Source: Subdoligranulum sp. (GTDB taxonomy: Bacteria; Bacillota; Clostridia; Oscillospirales; Ruminococcaceae). Taken from it: 13,949 bases of DNA. The stretch is taken from assembly GCA_004555405.1 (NCBI GenBank), contig SFIE01000048.1:1-13949 (forward strand), written 5' to 3'. Both the position numbers and the translations under genes were made by a program. This document shows positions 13,941-13,949 of the stretch, piece after piece; position 1 is the stretch's first letter, and every line of letters starts with the position of its first letter. The notes under the pieces were generated by a model. It worked only from the letters and a program-made list of their open reading frames with translations. It was not told where the DNA came from and did no database searches.

Positions 13941-13949
13941 ATGCCTACT
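13941..13949 (+). CDS. start of an unidentified gene (partial, three codons)
   Basis: ATG at 13941 with AAGGAGG at 13925-13931 (9-nt spacer) and a good promoter upstream. Only Met-Pro-Thr is visible, so no family can be assigned. Ribosomal protein S12 often begins this way. A transposase is an alternative, given the IS-like sequence upstream. Confidence 0.6.

Larger units (their letters stand above)
13853..13949 (+). mobile_element. possible left end of an insertion sequence (partial)
   Basis: The sequence beginning GGCTCTGTCACAAC at 13853, 7 nt after the glg terminator, resembles from memory the GG-starting terminal repeats of ISL3-type elements. A promoter and short leader to a start codon follow at once, as in such elements. 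The right end lies outside the window, so the repeat cannot be confirmed. An 8-bp target duplication, if present, would be TTCCGTAA (13845-13852). Confidence 0.3.

Noticed and set aside
13941..13949. Calling the right-edge gene rpsL from its Met-Pro-Thr start
   Set aside because: Three residues are not enough, and the IS-like sequence just upstream offers an equally plausible transposase.
1..13949. CRISPR arrays, phage genes, toxin-antitoxin or defence modules, biosynthetic clusters
   Set aside because: I looked on both strands and saw no regularly spaced repeats and no genes of these kinds; all large ORFs are accounted for by transport, purine salvage, DUF975 and glycogen genes.

Overview
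The window looks like chromosome from a Gram-positive Clostridia-type bacterium. Evidence: strong AGGAGG ribosome binding sites, sigma-A-type promoters with 17-bp spacers, a glgC/glgD pair and a DUF975 membrane protein. GC-rich, CTG/GGC/GCC-heavy coding sequence between AT-rich gaps suggests an Oscillospiraceae gut anaerobe (Faecalibacterium/Gemmiger/Subdoligranulum-like). The genus is inference from style, not from a marker gene.

Layout. (1) 1-120: a possible CDS tail and a strong hairpin terminator. (2) 278-5383: a complete branched-chain amino acid ABC importer operon, livJ-livH-livM-livG-livF (+), with one promoter, a 250-nt structured gap after livJ, tight coupling from livH to livF, and a terminator. 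(3) 5488-5682 (-): a solitary tRNA-Ser(GGA) with encoded CCA, its own promoter and its own terminator. (4) 5711-6458 (-): a DUF975 membrane protein of unknown function with a terminator. (5) 6459-6725: a divergent, repeat-rich intergenic region. (6) 6726-7402 (+): xanthine phosphoribosyltransferase with a short leader, no purine riboswitch, and a GC-rich terminator. (7) 7577-13846 (+): a glycogen synthesis operon glgB-glgC-glgD-glgA, with a structured leader, a folded 198-nt glgB-glgC gap, a 7-nt glgC/glgD overlap, a terminator-like hairpin just before glgA, and a final terminator. (8) 13853-13949: a promoter, RBS and first three codons of a further gene, perhaps the left end of an insertion sequence.

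How the genes work together. LivJ is a lipid-anchored binding protein that captures amino acids (typically Leu/Ile/Val) and delivers them to LivHM, powered by LivG and LivF. In the glycogen block, GlgC (with the catalytically degenerate GlgD as probable regulatory partner) makes ADP-glucose, GlgA polymerises it, and GlgB adds alpha-1,6 branches. No glycogen phosphorylase or debranching enzyme is in the window.

The gene content is conventional. I do not see a clearly new multi-gene system. The points most worth a second look are the histone-H1-like Lys/Ala/Pro tail on GlgB, the RNA structures controlling the glg operon (especially the hairpin before glgA), the repeat cluster between DUF975 and xpt, and the possible insertion-sequence end after glgA.
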